Source of the DNA: a virus
Strand: one strand, 5' to 3'
Length of the DNA stretch: 64,000 nucleotides
IMG/VR virus record: IMGVR_UViG_3300044611_002466
Coordinates: 124,001 to 188,000 of that record
This document shows, in pieces, positions 23,211 to 32,986 of this stretch. Positions within the stretch are counted from its first letter, which is position 1, and each line of letters opens with the position of its first letter. The notes beneath the pieces are model-generated. The model saw only the letters and a program-made list of their open reading frames with translations. It was not told the DNA's origin and made no database searches. Position numbers and translations under genes: made by a program.

Positions 23211-24499
23211 TGGCCGACATCCAGGGGGCTGGGGCACCGGTGGCCGTGCTGATCGAGACCGACCTCTCCGTCGTGGCGGCCTCCAAGAGCCCCACGCTGA
23301 ACGAGAGCACCACCGGCGCGGCCGGGCAGCAGCGGATGGTCCGGCGCCCTATGCGCGGGATTCAGCTCAAGTCGGAGACGTTCGCGACGCTGGCCCTGTC
23401 CTCGTCGGTCCTCAACTTGAAGAACTCGAGCGCCCCCTCCACCGGGGCCAGCTTCACGTCCAACTTCCTCCTTCAGTCCGTCTCAGAAGGCCGGCAGGAG
23501 AAGTTCCAGACCGTCCCCACCTTCGGCGCCACGTACGGGTTCTTCTACGGAGAGCAGCCGCGTATCGTCTCCTGCCAGGCGATCCTCCTCAACACCGCGG
23601 ACTTCCAGTGGGAGGCTGAGTGGTGGGAGAACTACGACCAGTACTTGCGCGGGACACGTCTGGTGGATCGAGGGATGACCGTGACCCTGACGTATGAAGA
23701 CGTGGTGCTCGAGGGGTACCTCGTGAGCGCCAGCGTCTCGAAGGGGGAGCCCAACCCCTGGGCCGTGAACCTCTCCTTCAACATGTGGGTGACGCGGGTC
23801 ACGTACCTGATCTCGCCGGTGGGAGCCGGGAACATCGACCCGATTCACCTGCGTGCGACGCAGACCCAGTACGACGAGTTCGAGTCCAGCGAGGGGCTCG
23901 GCAGCGCGCCTTCCATGTTGGCGGAGGTCCGCGCCCGGAACATCGCGTCGCTCGCCTCAGGGGAGGCCACGGGGCTCCTCGGGGCCCTGGCTCGTGCAGC
24001 GCACGCGGTACAAGAGCTCTCCGATAGGGTGAGCACCGCTGTGGACAACGCGCTGGACTGGCTCTACGGCCGGAACATGGTCATCCCGGTGGGGTTCGCC
24101 ACGTCGGACGACCAGCCCGGCGTCGCCATGATGGCAGACGGGTCGGGAATGGTGCTGCTGCCCAACGGACTCACCGCGGGCACCGCGACCATCCGGGCTC
24201 CCATACGCGTCGCCCCGCTGGTTCAGGTGGTGGGCGACTTCAACTACTTCGACCACAACGTCGACGAGTACCCGGCTCGGTTCCAGGCAGGGGTGCAGTT
24301 GCTCGACATCTCCGTGATGGAATCAGCAGATCCGGCCATTGCCTTCGCGGAGAAGATGTTCAAGAACTTCGGCATCGACGTCAGCAATGACGAGGGACAG
24401 CAGACGAGTGCCGTGATGCAGGCCCTCGGGCGCGTCACCTTCGCTGCGATCTCCTACACCGCCACAGTGATTACGTCGTCCGACACGGAAGGCACATGA
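23210..24499 (+). CDS. Putative baseplate or tail-tip protein, 429 aa
   Basis: Centre (FGATYGFFYGEQPRIVS, then AILLNTADFQWEAEWWENY, then VTLTYEDVVLEGYLVSASVSKGEPNPW) reads as an all-beta domain of the kind found in proteins joining tube and hub. The carboxy part adds a second beta domain. It lies between the tape measure and the hub gene and overlaps the hub start. Assignment rests on order and fold pattern. Confidence 0.5.
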   Translation: MADIQGAGAPVAVLIETDLSVVAASKSPTLNESTTGAAGQQRMVRRPMRGIQLKSETFATLALSSSVLNLKNSSAPSTGASFTSNFLLQSVSEGRQEKFQTVPTFGATYGFFYGEQPRIVSCQAILLNTADFQWEAEWWENYDQYLRGTRLVDRGMTVTLTYEDVVLEGYLVSASVSKGEPNPWAVNLSFNMWVTRVTYLISPVGAGNIDPIHLRATQTQYDEFESSEGLGSAPSMLAEVRARNIASLASGEATGLLGALARAAHAVQELSDRVSTAVDNALDWLYGRNMVIPVGFATSDDQPGVAMMADGSGMVLLPNGLTAGTATIRAPIRVAPLVQVVGDFNYFDHNVDEYPARFQAGVQLLDISVMESADPAIAFAEKMFKNFGIDVSNDEGQQTSAVMQALGRVTFAAISYTATVITSSDTEGT

Positions 24500-27400
24500 G
24501 TCAGATCGGAAGAGCGGAACCGCTGCACCTACGGCTCTTCATAGAGGGCGTAGAAGTGCCGGTTATCAGCGCCGTCGTCAGCGCGAACGAAGGTGCTCCG
24601 GCGAGCGCGCAGATCGAGGTGGTCCCCGCCAACTCCGGCCTGCATCTCGTCGCGCGGAGCAAGGTCAACCTCTTCTTCTACGACGGAGGCGACGGGATAG
24701 CCATCCCCGACGCCGACATCGCTGCCAACGCTAAGGGCACGCGCATGCCCTCCGACGAGCGGAGCCTCCTGGGGAGCGGCTACTACCAGCTGTTCTCCGG
24801 GGAGCTCTTCTCGCTCACCTACTCGAAGTCGGGGGCAGGAGCCCGGAGCCTGGTGCTCCAGTGTCTGGATGACAGCAACAACTGGGACACGTCCTTTCTG
24901 TACACGCTGCGCTACTCCGCCGATGCCGAAGAGGGTGCCGTTGCGGGCAGCACGATGAACATGATGGGGATCAGCGCGCCCACGTCTGATGACATCATCA
25001 CCGACCCCGCATCGATCATCAGTACGATCTCCAAGCGTCAGCAGGCGCTCAACCCCTCCGTGGCAGGATCCAAGGGGATGCTCGGGGGGCTGCTTGGGAT
25101 CTTGGAGTTGATCGGCGGCGTAGCTGGGCAATACGCAGGGATGACAGCTTGGCACACCATCCAGGAGGTACGCGTCCGCCTGATGGACCAGATCGCAGCC
25201 GACGACGGCAACACCGCGGTCGAGGTCTTCAACGAGACAGCGTTCGATCACTGGCTCTTGGCGGGGGTCTCCGACCTCGGCACGGTCGTCAGCTTCCGAA
25301 CTGTCGTCGACCTGATCAACCAGTTCATCTACTACACGGTCTCACCGAATCCGGTGGGTGTGTACGTCCCCGGGGATGGTGGAGTCCCGAAGTGGCCGGA
25401 CGGCCTCTTCGACAAGGCGGAGTCGGTCTCCAAGGACAGCGAGACGGGGGTGGACGCCGGCCTTGATCCGGACTTTGCCACTCTCAAGAACGCCATCTTG
25501 GCGTACTTGATCAACGACCTGGGGTGGAACGGTGCGGTGGGCGGCAAGCCAAAGGCCCGCATGTCCAGCGGGTTTCGGAATAGCGCCGAGCAGGCAGCCC
25601 TTACGCAGGGCACGGAACGGGAGGGACAGACACCAAGCAGCGCGCACATGGTCGGGTTTGCGGCTGACTTCAGCACAGCAGCGGGAATCGGGTTCTGCTA
25701 CAAGAACAAGCCGTCCGACTCCAAGGGTGCGAGCCTTCACAGACGCCTGATCTGGGCGGCGACCAAGTATGGACTCTCGGACGCCCAGAGCATCTACACG
25801 AAGGGGGTGGAGAAGGGGCTTCTGACTCTCGAGGAGGTCGGGCGCGCGAAGCAGATGGTCGACTTCTACAGGGACCTGCAGAAGGCCGTCAGAGAGCGCG
25901 GGCAGGGGAAGGTGACCTGGGGCGGTGACTGGGACTCGTCGGACGCGTGGCTGTCGTTGTACGGGCTCGGCGGTGACTGTGTGCACACCGAGATGACGGG
26001 CTGGCGGAACAAGGTCAAGAACAAGGAGGGGTCGACCACTTCACCGGCCGATCTCAGCGGCTACTACTCCGGCCTCATGAACCGCGAGCGCCTCTTCACG
26101 CAGTTCTTCCATCCGGACATCTGGTTTGCCTCTCCGCCAGCGTGCAACGTGATCTTCCCGGAGGAGGTCACCACGCTCTCGTTCAGCCGCGACTTCATGC
26201 GGGAGACGACGCGCCTGCAGCTCTCGACCGTCAACGCGATTGTCGGGGACTCGACTCTCCTGAACCAGAACTTCTTCGCACCGAAGGTCGACGCGGCCCT
26301 CAACCTGACCAGCGGCGGACTTGGTACGGCGGCGCGCGCCTTCATCCTGCCGCACGAGAAGTTCTCGGGCATCGTCCCGAAGCTCGAGAAGCTCTCCGAC
26401 CTCTCCCTCTACGTCAGGCTCTCGGAGGAGCAGCACCACGAAGAGGCGCACGCTGATGTCGCTGAAACGACGAAGGCCGCCGCGGAGCCCTCCGCCGAGA
26501 AGAAGGAGACCGAGCTCGAGGTCTGGGCCGACCGCACGGCGGCCTTCACCTTCCTCTCGCATCGGTATGACGCGCGCTCCCTGTCCGTGTCGATGAAGTT
26601 CACCCCGCGCCTGGCGGTGGGGTTCCCCGCGCTGGTCATCGACCGCACGAACCCGGAGACCACGGAGGACGAGCAGGCGGCCCCCTCTACGAGCGCGTTC
26701 TCGCCGAACCACTTCCTCGGCACCATCCGGGCGCTGACGCACTCTGTCACGCAGGATGGAGGAGCCACGTCGGTTCAGCTGAGCCACGTGCGGCTCCACA
26801 AGGCGTCGATGGATGACCTGTTCGCATCGGGAACCTACGCGAACAAGGGGATCATGTCCGTGCAGGTGGTCCCGGCTCCAGCCTCGCCGCGCACGATCAA
26901 GAACACTGACACCATGACCACGCAGACCCTCAAGTGGATTGTGGGGGTACACGAGGCGATGAGCCGGTACAAGCTCGACATCGCCAAGCCAGACATGGCA
27001 GGTCCGGCAGGCCGGCCGCTGCAAGGCGCGATCACCATCGTGAAGGTGCTGCCCGAGGGCAGCCTCGTGACGTGGTCCACGAACGACGGCGGTCCTGGCA
27101 GCTTCGCGGGCCCCCGGATCGAGGAGTCCCTGCCCTTCTCCAGCATCACCTTCACGGAGCCGGACGGGGACCCGGCCTACCTACCGCTCGAGGAGGCGAT
27201 CAAGCCAGCCTGGATGTCGGAGACCTACTCGAACAAGCTCATCGGTGGCTTCTACCGTCAGATCCTCGGTTGTGGTTCGATTCACGACCTGTACCCGAAC
27301 GTCCCCCCGGGCAAGGCCCCGGACGGCACACCCTACGCGAGCACGAGCGTAGAGCGTGTGACGGAAGCGCTGGTTGCGGAGTACACGTCGCAGTCCGATG

Positions 27401-27723
27401 GCGGGTACCTGGGGCACACCTTCATCCACGGCAAGACGCGGCGCAGCTACGCCAGCATCGCGCAGGTGTTCGGCTACTGGACGGGGACCGGGGAGGCCCG
27501 CAAGCATGTGCAGGGGTTCTACACGCAGTCCATCGGCTGGGACGAGGGGTACTCCCGGCTTGCGAAGGACCGCTGGGAGTGGATGGCGAACGCCGCCGGT
27601 ACGCTGGTGAACACGACGGAGCCCAACCAGATTCGTCCCGAGCTCGACCCCCGCAGAGGGCGATACGGCCCTGCGCTCGCCTACCGTGACGAGTTGGCGC
27701 GGGCCCTGGGGCGCCGAGGGTAG
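24496..27723 (+). CDS. Baseplate hub protein with M15 peptidase domain, 1075 aa
   Basis: Residues 1-110 read as a hub-type beta domain (LRLFIEGVEVPVISAVVS). Residues about 350-510 are an M15-type (D-Ala-D-Ala/L-Ala-D-Glu) peptidase: SGFRN, the zinc signature S-x-H-x-x-G-x-A-x-D (SSAHMVGFAADFS, near residue 383), WGGDW, and D-C-V-H-T-E with the last ligand His. It should cut the peptide stems of peptidoglycan during injection. The second half returns to hub-like beta domains (SPPACNVIFPEEVTTLSFSR). Acts at the tail tip. Overlaps the previous gene by four bases. Confidence 0.75.
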   Translation: MSQIGRAEPLHLRLFIEGVEVPVISAVVSANEGAPASAQIEVVPANSGLHLVARSKVNLFFYDGGDGIAIPDADIAANAKGTRMPSDERSLLGSGYYQLFSGELFSLTYSKSGAGARSLVLQCLDDSNNWDTSFLYTLRYSADAEEGAVAGSTMNMMGISAPTSDDIITDPASIISTISKRQQALNPSVAGSKGMLGGLLGILELIGGVAGQYAGMTAWHTIQEVRVRLMDQIAADDGNTAVEVFNETAFDHWLLAGVSDLGTVVSFRTVVDLINQFIYYTVSPNPVGVYVPGDGGVPKWPDGLFDKAESVSKDSETGVDAGLDPDFATLKNAILAYLINDLGWNGAVGGKPKARMSSGFRNSAEQAALTQGTEREGQTPSSAHMVGFAADFSTAAGIGFCYKNKPSDSKGASLHRRLIWAATKYGLSDAQSIYTKGVEKGLLTLEEVGRAKQMVDFYRDLQKAVRERGQGKVTWGGDWDSSDAWLSLYGLGGDCVHTEMTGWRNKVKNKEGSTTSPADLSGYYSGLMNRERLFTQFFHPDIWFASPPACNVIFPEEVTTLSFSRDFMRETTRLQLSTVNAIVGDSTLLNQNFFAPKVDAALNLTSGGLGTAARAFILPHEKFSGIVPKLEKLSDLSLYVRLSEEQHHEEAHADVAETTKAAAEPSAEKKETELEVWADRTAAFTFLSHRYDARSLSVSMKFTPRLAVGFPALVIDRTNPETTEDEQAAPSTSAFSPNHFLGTIRALTHSVTQDGGATSVQLSHVRLHKASMDDLFASGTYANKGIMSVQVVPAPASPRTIKNTDTMTTQTLKWIVGVHEAMSRYKLDIAKPDMAGPAGRPLQGAITIVKVLPEGSLVTWSTNDGGPGSFAGPRIEESLPFSSITFTEPDGDPAYLPLEEAIKPAWMSETYSNKLIGGFYRQILGCGSIHDLYPNVPPGKAPDGTPYASTSVERVTEALVAEYTSQSDGGYLGHTFIHGKTRRSYASIAQVFGYWTGTGEARKHVQGFYTQSIGWDEGYSRLAKDRWEWMANAAGTLVNTTEPNQIRPELDPRRGRYGPALAYRDELARALGRRG

Positions 27724-27760
27724 GTTACGGGGTATCCTACCCCCTCGACCCCGAGGTCCC

Positions 27761-27970
27761 ATGCCCACCACCCCGCTCTCGCTCGACACGCTTCGCTCCT
27801 TCTCCGCCGAGGTACAGAAGGAGGCTGCCGCCACGCTCCCGGACAAATGGACCGCGGCGGCCCTCATGGGCGGAGGGGCCGTAGGGGCTCATGTGCTCCA
27901 GAAGGCGTTCAAGGACTGGAAGAACGGCCGCCAGCTGCGAGTGCAGCAGTCCGGCTACGGGGGGTTCTGA
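27761..27970 (+). CDS. Small protein, 69 aa
   Basis: Opens TLRSFSAEVQKEAA, a form shared with other virion-operon proteins here, then a short hydrophobic stretch (AALMGGGAVGAHVL) and a basic end. Its stop overlaps the next ATG (TGATG). Upstream there is TATCCT inside an imperfect inverted repeat (GTAGG...CCTAC), a possible promoter. Unknown. Confidence 0.5.
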   Translation: MPTTPLSLDTLRSFSAEVQKEAAATLPDKWTAAALMGGGAVGAHVLQKAFKDWKNGRQLRVQQSGYGGF

Positions 27971-28488
27971 TGGACACACCGCAGAAGAAGGTAGACCTCA
28001 AAGATTCCCCGGCGCTGGCGGCGTACGCCAAGTGGCGGCCACGACTGCGTCGCGCTGCTTCGTGGGCGTTTCCCGCCGCGGCGGTAGGCAAGGCGGTTGG
28101 AGTCGCAACGAACCCCATCATCGGTCTTACGATCGGCGCGGGGCTCGCTGGCGCGGCGGATGCCACGCTCGAGGAGAAGCTCAGGCAGCTGAAGGACCAC
28201 AAGGCGCGGACCCTCGTGCAACGCGGATTCGAGGAGACCCACATGGGCAAGAAGGCTGGCATCGACGTCGACCCGTTCACCACCTCGGCCATCACCGCCG
28301 CAGAGCTCGAGACGAACCTCGCGCTCACAGGCCTCACGCGCAAGAGAGACGAGTTCGCCTCCCGGGCGAGCAGTCAGCTGTCGGACTACTTCCCGGCCGC
28401 GGGCGGCCAGGTGAGCGGCTACGGGCGCGGCCTGCGCCTGTCGACCGGACAGGGCTCGATCGCGCAGATGCTCGCTGGTTTGAGGTAG
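27970..28488 (+). CDS. Hypothetical protein with hydrophobic segment, 172 aa
   Basis: Residues about 30-62 are hydrophobic and Ala/Gly-rich (AASWAFPAAAVGKAVGVA, PIIGLTIGAGLAGAA), possibly one or two membrane spans; the rest is soluble and helical. It lies between the hub and sigma genes. Function unknown. Confidence 0.5.
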   Translation: MDTPQKKVDLKDSPALAAYAKWRPRLRRAASWAFPAAAVGKAVGVATNPIIGLTIGAGLAGAADATLEEKLRQLKDHKARTLVQRGFEETHMGKKAGIDVDPFTTSAITAAELETNLALTGLTRKRDEFASRASSQLSDYFPAAGGQVSGYGRGLRLSTGQGSIAQMLAGLR

Positions 28489-28492
28489 GACG

Positions 28493-29368
28493 ATGGGGCT
28501 CCTGCTGCGCGCCTTCGAGAAGCGGGCAACGTCGGTGGAGACACCTGCCGTACCGGCGCTCGTTGTACCGCAGCCGCCTCCGCCGGCCGAGCAGTGGCAT
28601 CCCGAGTGGGCGCCGCAGGCCGGATGGCACGGCGAGGGGAACCCCGGGGGCTGGAGGCGTCCGGCTCTTGAGGCGCGGCGGAAGGAGCTCTTCCTGTGGG
28701 ATCAGTGGAAGAAGGGGGGCCAGACCCCCGAGCTCTCCGCCCCTCTCATGAAGTCCCTGCGGCCGGTCATCTACTCGCAAGGGGTGCGTGCCTGGATCAA
28801 CCGAGTGCCGGTGCAGCCCGCCGTCCTCGAGTCCAAGGCGGTGCAGCTGGCGCTGGGCGCGCTGGAGTCGTACAACCCGGCAGCGGCACAGCTCAACACC
28901 CACCTCACGATCACCCTGAAGGGGATGCACCGATTCGCCACGTCACGGCAGAACATGACGCGGCTGACGGAGGCCCGCCGTCGCCTGGTCGGTCCTTACC
29001 AGCGCGCCCTCGCGCGCCTGAAGGACAAGCTGGAGCGAGAGCCGAGCGTCCTCGAGCTCGCGGACGAGATGAAGGAGACTCCGGACAACGTGGAGAAGCT
29101 CCTGCTGGAGATGAAGGACGACCTCATGTCCTCCGGGACGATGAACGACCCCTTCCTCGACGAGACGCCGGAGTCCCGCCTCAAGCTGCTGCTCATCCGA
29201 TACAGCTTGACCCCCGAAGAGGGGACCGTGTTCGACTACCTCATGGGTCAGGGCGGCAAGCCCCGCGTCGAGAGCCCTGGCGAAATCGCAAAGCGTGAGG
29301 GGTGGTCCAGCTCCAAGGTCTCCCAGCTGAAGAACGCGATCATGCGGAAGTGGAAGGGCGTCGCATGA
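28493..29368 (+). CDS. Sigma70-family RNA polymerase sigma factor, 291 aa
   Basis: After a proline-rich, basic amino part (1-90), residues about 95-150 match sigma region 2 (VQLALGALESYNPAAAQLNTH then ITLKGMHRF), residues 165-215 match region 3 (LEREPSVLELADEMKETPDNVEKLL), and the end matches region 4 (SLTPEEGTVFDYLMG, EIAKREGWSSSKVSQLKNAI), the helix-turn-helix that reads the -35. It would direct host RNA polymerase to phage promoters. Good AGGTAGGA site. It sits in the middle of the tail operon, so it is made with the virion proteins. Confidence 0.7.
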   Translation: MGLLLRAFEKRATSVETPAVPALVVPQPPPPAEQWHPEWAPQAGWHGEGNPGGWRRPALEARRKELFLWDQWKKGGQTPELSAPLMKSLRPVIYSQGVRAWINRVPVQPAVLESKAVQLALGALESYNPAAAQLNTHLTITLKGMHRFATSRQNMTRLTEARRRLVGPYQRALARLKDKLEREPSVLELADEMKETPDNVEKLLLEMKDDLMSSGTMNDPFLDETPESRLKLLLIRYSLTPEEGTVFDYLMGQGGKPRVESPGEIAKREGWSSSKVSQLKNAIMRKWKGVA

Positions 29369-29604
29369 GTAGCCCCGAGCTTCAGACGTTCGTCGGCGAG
29401 CTCGAGACGGCGCTGCTCGAGCACCTCGACGCGGAGACCGACCGCGTCAAGAGCGAGCGCGACTTCCTCCTCGCGGTGTACAACGGACGCACGGACGGGG
29501 CCACCACCGAGGATGCCTCGACCGGGTTCGTGATGCGATACTTGACGGGCATGTTCAACGGGTACGTGCTCGTCGAGAGAGATGTGAGCGCCCCCAGCAG
29601 CTGA
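29365..29604 (+). CDS. Hypothetical protein, 79 aa
   Basis: Short helical protein (ELETALLEHLDAETDRVKSERDF) starting in an ATGA overlap with the sigma factor, and so translated with it. The end is Thr/Gly-rich. Regulatory partner or tail protein cannot be told. Confidence 0.5.
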   Translation: MSSPELQTFVGELETALLEHLDAETDRVKSERDFLLAVYNGRTDGATTEDASTGFVMRYLTGMFNGYVLVERDVSAPSS

Positions 29605-29620
29605 GGGACGGGGACCGACC

Positions 29621-30316
29621 ATGCCGGAGCGCGTACTGAACTTCGAGATCACGACAGCGCTGTCCGTGCGTCAGAGGGACGCGGACGGCGTCTCGACGCT
29701 CGTCGACGCGGATGAGCTCCCCACCCTGCAGATCGTGCAGGACGGCGTCGCGGTGAACACGACGGAGTCCGAGACAGTGGTCTCGGAGGAGACGGGGGTG
29801 TACACCTGCACGTGGACCCCTCGGCTCATCGGACGCCACGTCCTGACGTGGACCTTCTCGGTAGGCGGGACGGAGTTCACGTCAGAGGAGAAGGTCGACA
29901 TCGTCGCGGACGTCGGGGGCGAGTCGGACTCCTCACTGCCGGCGGAAACGACCACCCCTGTCCCGGACTTGGGGGCGTCCAAGACCTGCTTGGTGGTGGG
30001 GCAGTTCTACGATGCGAGCGGGAACGCCATCTCTGGGATCTACGTGCGTTTCACTCCAGATCGCGCGACCACATCCTTCCTGGCGTCTGGTATCGTGGCC
30101 GCCGAGGTCACGGCGGAGAGCGACGAGAACGGCGCGATAGAGCTGTACTTGGTACGCGGCACCACAGGGATCCTCGCCATCACCGGCATCGGCGTCGTCA
30201 AGCGAGTCACGATCCCGGCCACCGGTCGGATCGACATCAAGGACTTGGCGGACAGCGGAGGCGACCTCTTTGAGGTGCAGGCCCCCGTGTTTTACATGCT
30301 TCCAAGGCGGTCTTAA
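29621..30316 (+). CDS. Beta-sandwich (Ig/CnaB-like) tail protein, 231 aa
   Basis: Two beta-sandwich modules: residues 1-95 (GVYTCTWTPRLIGRHVLTWTFSV is a typical Ig-like strand pair) and 110-215 with CnaB/carboxypeptidase-regulatory signature (FYDASGNAISGIYVRFTPD). Such domains decorate phage surfaces or extend fibres. GGGGACC precedes the ATG. Overlaps the next gene by one base. Confidence 0.55.
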   Translation: MPERVLNFEITTALSVRQRDADGVSTLVDADELPTLQIVQDGVAVNTTESETVVSEETGVYTCTWTPRLIGRHVLTWTFSVGGTEFTSEEKVDIVADVGGESDSSLPAETTTPVPDLGASKTCLVVGQFYDASGNAISGIYVRFTPDRATTSFLASGIVAAEVTAESDENGAIELYLVRGTTGILAITGIGVVKRVTIPATGRIDIKDLADSGGDLFEVQAPVFYMLPRRS

Positions 30317-31242
30317 TGGTGTCTGTCACGCTCAGCGTTATCGACGACTCCATCGCACGGGTTCCGGTGGCCGACGTCGTCGTGCGCTTCTACAACGAGG
30401 ACGGCAGCGTCTTCGTCACCCAGGCGCAGACCGACGAGGACGGGGAGCTCGTTCTCGATCTCGAAGCTGCGACCACCTACTGGGTGCGCTTCTTCAAGAT
30501 CGGGTACCAGTTCGCGTCGCGGCTCGCCATCTACGTGGACGAGTCGGAGTCGTCGAACACGTTCGACGTACAGGCGGTGGACCTCACGGTGCTGCCGCCG
30601 GCGACATCTCCGATCCTCTGCCGCGCATCCGGCTTCGTGTCCGGCGGGGACCTCATCCCGCGCAAGGGCGTCACGTTCACCTTCATGCTCACCGGGAGCC
30701 CTCGCATTGCCGCGGGGCGCGCGATGGTCAGCCAGGACCTCGTCGTCGTCAGCGACAAGGATGGGTGGGTGGAAGTCGATCTGGTTCGGGGTGGGGTGTA
30801 CGACTGCGTCGTGGGAGGACAGGACGACGTCGTGCACCGGGTCAAGGTGCCAGACCGCACGTCGATCGACATCACCGACTTGGTCTGGCCGTACTTGGTC
30901 AAACTCGCCTACCAGCAGGAGGGGCTGGATGTGGCCTCGGTTGCTGTGTCCGTGGGCGAGACGATCGAAGTCGACACGTACGTGCTGTTCTCCAGCTTCG
31001 TGTCGACGCCCTTCAAGTACGACGGGGACGTCACGTGGCGGGACGTCAGCAACTACGTGACGCTCGTGATGGCGGACAACGGGATCGCAACCTGCACACT
31101 GGCGAAGGGGGTGCTGACGATCTCGGGCATCGCCGCAGGCACGACCACCCTCGACGCGGAGCTCATCGAGGGCCTGGAAGCCGCGCGCCTTCCTGAGCCG
31201 ACCAGGACTCTGCCTACGCTGACCATCGTCGTCACGGAGTAG
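30316..31242 (+). CDS. Multi-domain beta-sandwich tail protein, 308 aa
   Basis: Three consecutive modules: a CnaB/regulatory-like domain (VADVVVRFYNEDGSVFVTQAQTDEDGELVL), a second one (residues 95-200), and an Ig-like BID_2-type domain near the end (DVTWRDVSNYVTLVMADNGIATCTL). Related in plan to the preceding gene. Probably a fibre base or baseplate decoration. Confidence 0.55.
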   Translation: MVSVTLSVIDDSIARVPVADVVVRFYNEDGSVFVTQAQTDEDGELVLDLEAATTYWVRFFKIGYQFASRLAIYVDESESSNTFDVQAVDLTVLPPATSPILCRASGFVSGGDLIPRKGVTFTFMLTGSPRIAAGRAMVSQDLVVVSDKDGWVEVDLVRGGVYDCVVGGQDDVVHRVKVPDRTSIDITDLVWPYLVKLAYQQEGLDVASVAVSVGETIEVDTYVLFSSFVSTPFKYDGDVTWRDVSNYVTLVMADNGIATCTLAKGVLTISGIAAGTTTLDAELIEGLEAARLPEPTRTLPTLTIVVTE

Positions 31243-31245
31243 CCC

Positions 31246-32670
31246 ATGGGCATCAAGGAGTCCGCTCTACTCGCCGCCGCTGCGCGGACATCCAGCGCGC
31301 CGGCGGGGGCCTCCAGGGGCCCGGGAGGGTACCGCTCGGTGGACAACGAGTGGGAGAAGATGCGCGGCACGTTGGCGCGCGCCTTGGTGTCAGACCCGGA
31401 CTTGGTGATGTACTTCGCCTATCTGGTGTCCAACCGGGCGTGTACTCTGGCTCAGAAGGCCGCCGCCCAGCTGTGCGACATGGCGGTCTCCGTGGAGGGT
31501 TGGAAGTACCCGCAGGCCGCCGCCGCACCCCCAACGCAGCTGCAGAAGACGCTGGCCACCGTGACGTCCCGGAACGTGCTCAGCGCAGCGGACGCCGCCA
31601 GGCTCTCGGACGAGGTGACCTCCTACGTCACGACGGAACTGCTGCCGAAGATCACCAAGGGGGGAAGGATGCAGCCGCGTGGTGTCGAGGCCTACGCCAA
31701 CTACCGCGCGACGCGAGACGAGCTCGTCGGTACGTGGAAGAGGCTGCGGCAGGCGCTCGCCGACGCGTCGGGTACCCGCTTCTGCACCGAGGTGCCGCTG
31801 CGGAATGTGGCCCTCGGGGTGCCGCTCGCGGCACTGAACGCCACGAGCGGCCTGCTCGACCAAGGGAAGCTGACCGACTTCACGATACAGCTCGCCGCGG
31901 CCGGCGCGGCGGTGGCGGCGATGGGCAGGCGCGTGAGCCTCAAGGTGCGGCTTCGTACAGGACCAGAGGAGTTCCCCGGGGGCGGAGCGACCGCCAGCGC
32001 GGTGACCGAGGGCGGAGTCGTCGTGCGGATCCAGACATCCCCCGCGCCGACACTGCTGGGCATCAAACCCGGGGACGCAGTAGTCTCCGCAGACGGCAAG
32101 ACAGCCACCGTGTCGACGGTGGGCGAGGCCGAGTTCTCGCTCTCGAGCTCCACCCTCACGTCCATCGAAGGAGGCGTGTCTGTGCTCTCCGCCGCCTACG
32201 TGCAGTGGGAGGCGTTCTCGACAGCGCTGAACGTCCCCTACGGGGAGATGCCGGCGGAGGCCCAGCTCCTCTCGGAGGTGCGGCGGAAGGAGAGTGCCAG
32301 CCCGGCGAGGATCCGCGGCTTGATGGAGTTCCTCTGCCGCACCGCAGCGATCCTGGACACCGTGTCCACGGAGGCGACGTCGGCGCTTGCCCGCGTCGCG
32401 GGGGACCTGTACGTGTACCCCGCGAAGTCGGTGGCGCTCTTGCTGCGCGAGTTCGCGCCGACCTTCGACTCCAAGACGCGTGCCACGGGAGACCGGCTGC
32501 TTTCCGAGTTGGAGAGCGGCGGGTTCGACTACGCGGTCGAGCTCCTCTACCGGGGGGAGGTGGACTTGGTGATGCTCCTCGATGCCTCTTCCGTCTCTCG
32601 TGCGGGACGCGTGGACACCGCGGCCGCAGCGCTGAGCACCTACGCCGGAGGCGCCCGTGGGCTGGGATGA
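31246..32670 (+). CDS. Hypothetical baseplate-operon protein, 474 aa
   Basis: Amino and carboxy parts are helical; residues 225-310 hold a PDZ-like strand pattern (RIQTSPAPTLLGIKPGDAVVSADGKTATV). No family recognised. It precedes the small gene 32657-32986 and overlaps it by 14 bases. A structural role is inferred from position. Confidence 0.5.
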   Translation: MGIKESALLAAAARTSSAPAGASRGPGGYRSVDNEWEKMRGTLARALVSDPDLVMYFAYLVSNRACTLAQKAAAQLCDMAVSVEGWKYPQAAAAPPTQLQKTLATVTSRNVLSAADAARLSDEVTSYVTTELLPKITKGGRMQPRGVEAYANYRATRDELVGTWKRLRQALADASGTRFCTEVPLRNVALGVPLAALNATSGLLDQGKLTDFTIQLAAAGAAVAAMGRRVSLKVRLRTGPEEFPGGGATASAVTEGGVVVRIQTSPAPTLLGIKPGDAVVSADGKTATVSTVGEAEFSLSSSTLTSIEGGVSVLSAAYVQWEAFSTALNVPYGEMPAEAQLLSEVRRKESASPARIRGLMEFLCRTAAILDTVSTEATSALARVAGDLYVYPAKSVALLLREFAPTFDSKTRATGDRLLSELESGGFDYAVELLYRGEVDLVMLLDASSVSRAGRVDTAAAALSTYAGGARGLG

Positions 32671-32986
32671 GGCCCGCGCTCAAACCGCCAACGCGCTTGT
32701 CTCCATGCACGCGCGTCGGGTCGCGACGCACGCCACGAACACGACCTTCGAGCTCGCACTCCTGGAGGGAATCGTGGCCCTGGACTCCGCACAGCCCGAC
32801 GCGTTCGCCCTTGGAGCCGGGAGCTCCGTGCAGCACACGGATGACGGGAACGTACGCCCTGGACAGCTGCAGCAGCTGGAGGCGATGCGCGCGACGTTCT
32901 TCGGAGACGGCGCATCCGGTAGGAAGGGACTCCTCGACATGATGCGAGAGATGCCAGATCCCTCCGAGCCCTCGGAGCAGCCGTGA
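32657..32986 (+). CDS. Hypothetical protein, 109 aa
   Basis: Helical small protein (LVSMHARRVATHA, LALLEGIVALDS). Start GTG lies in the previous gene's end; the stop overlaps the GTG of the gp25-like gene. Unknown. Confidence 0.5.
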   Translation: MGWDEARAQTANALVSMHARRVATHATNTTFELALLEGIVALDSAQPDAFALGAGSSVQHTDDGNVRPGQLQQLEAMRATFFGDGASGRKGLLDMMREMPDPSEPSEQP

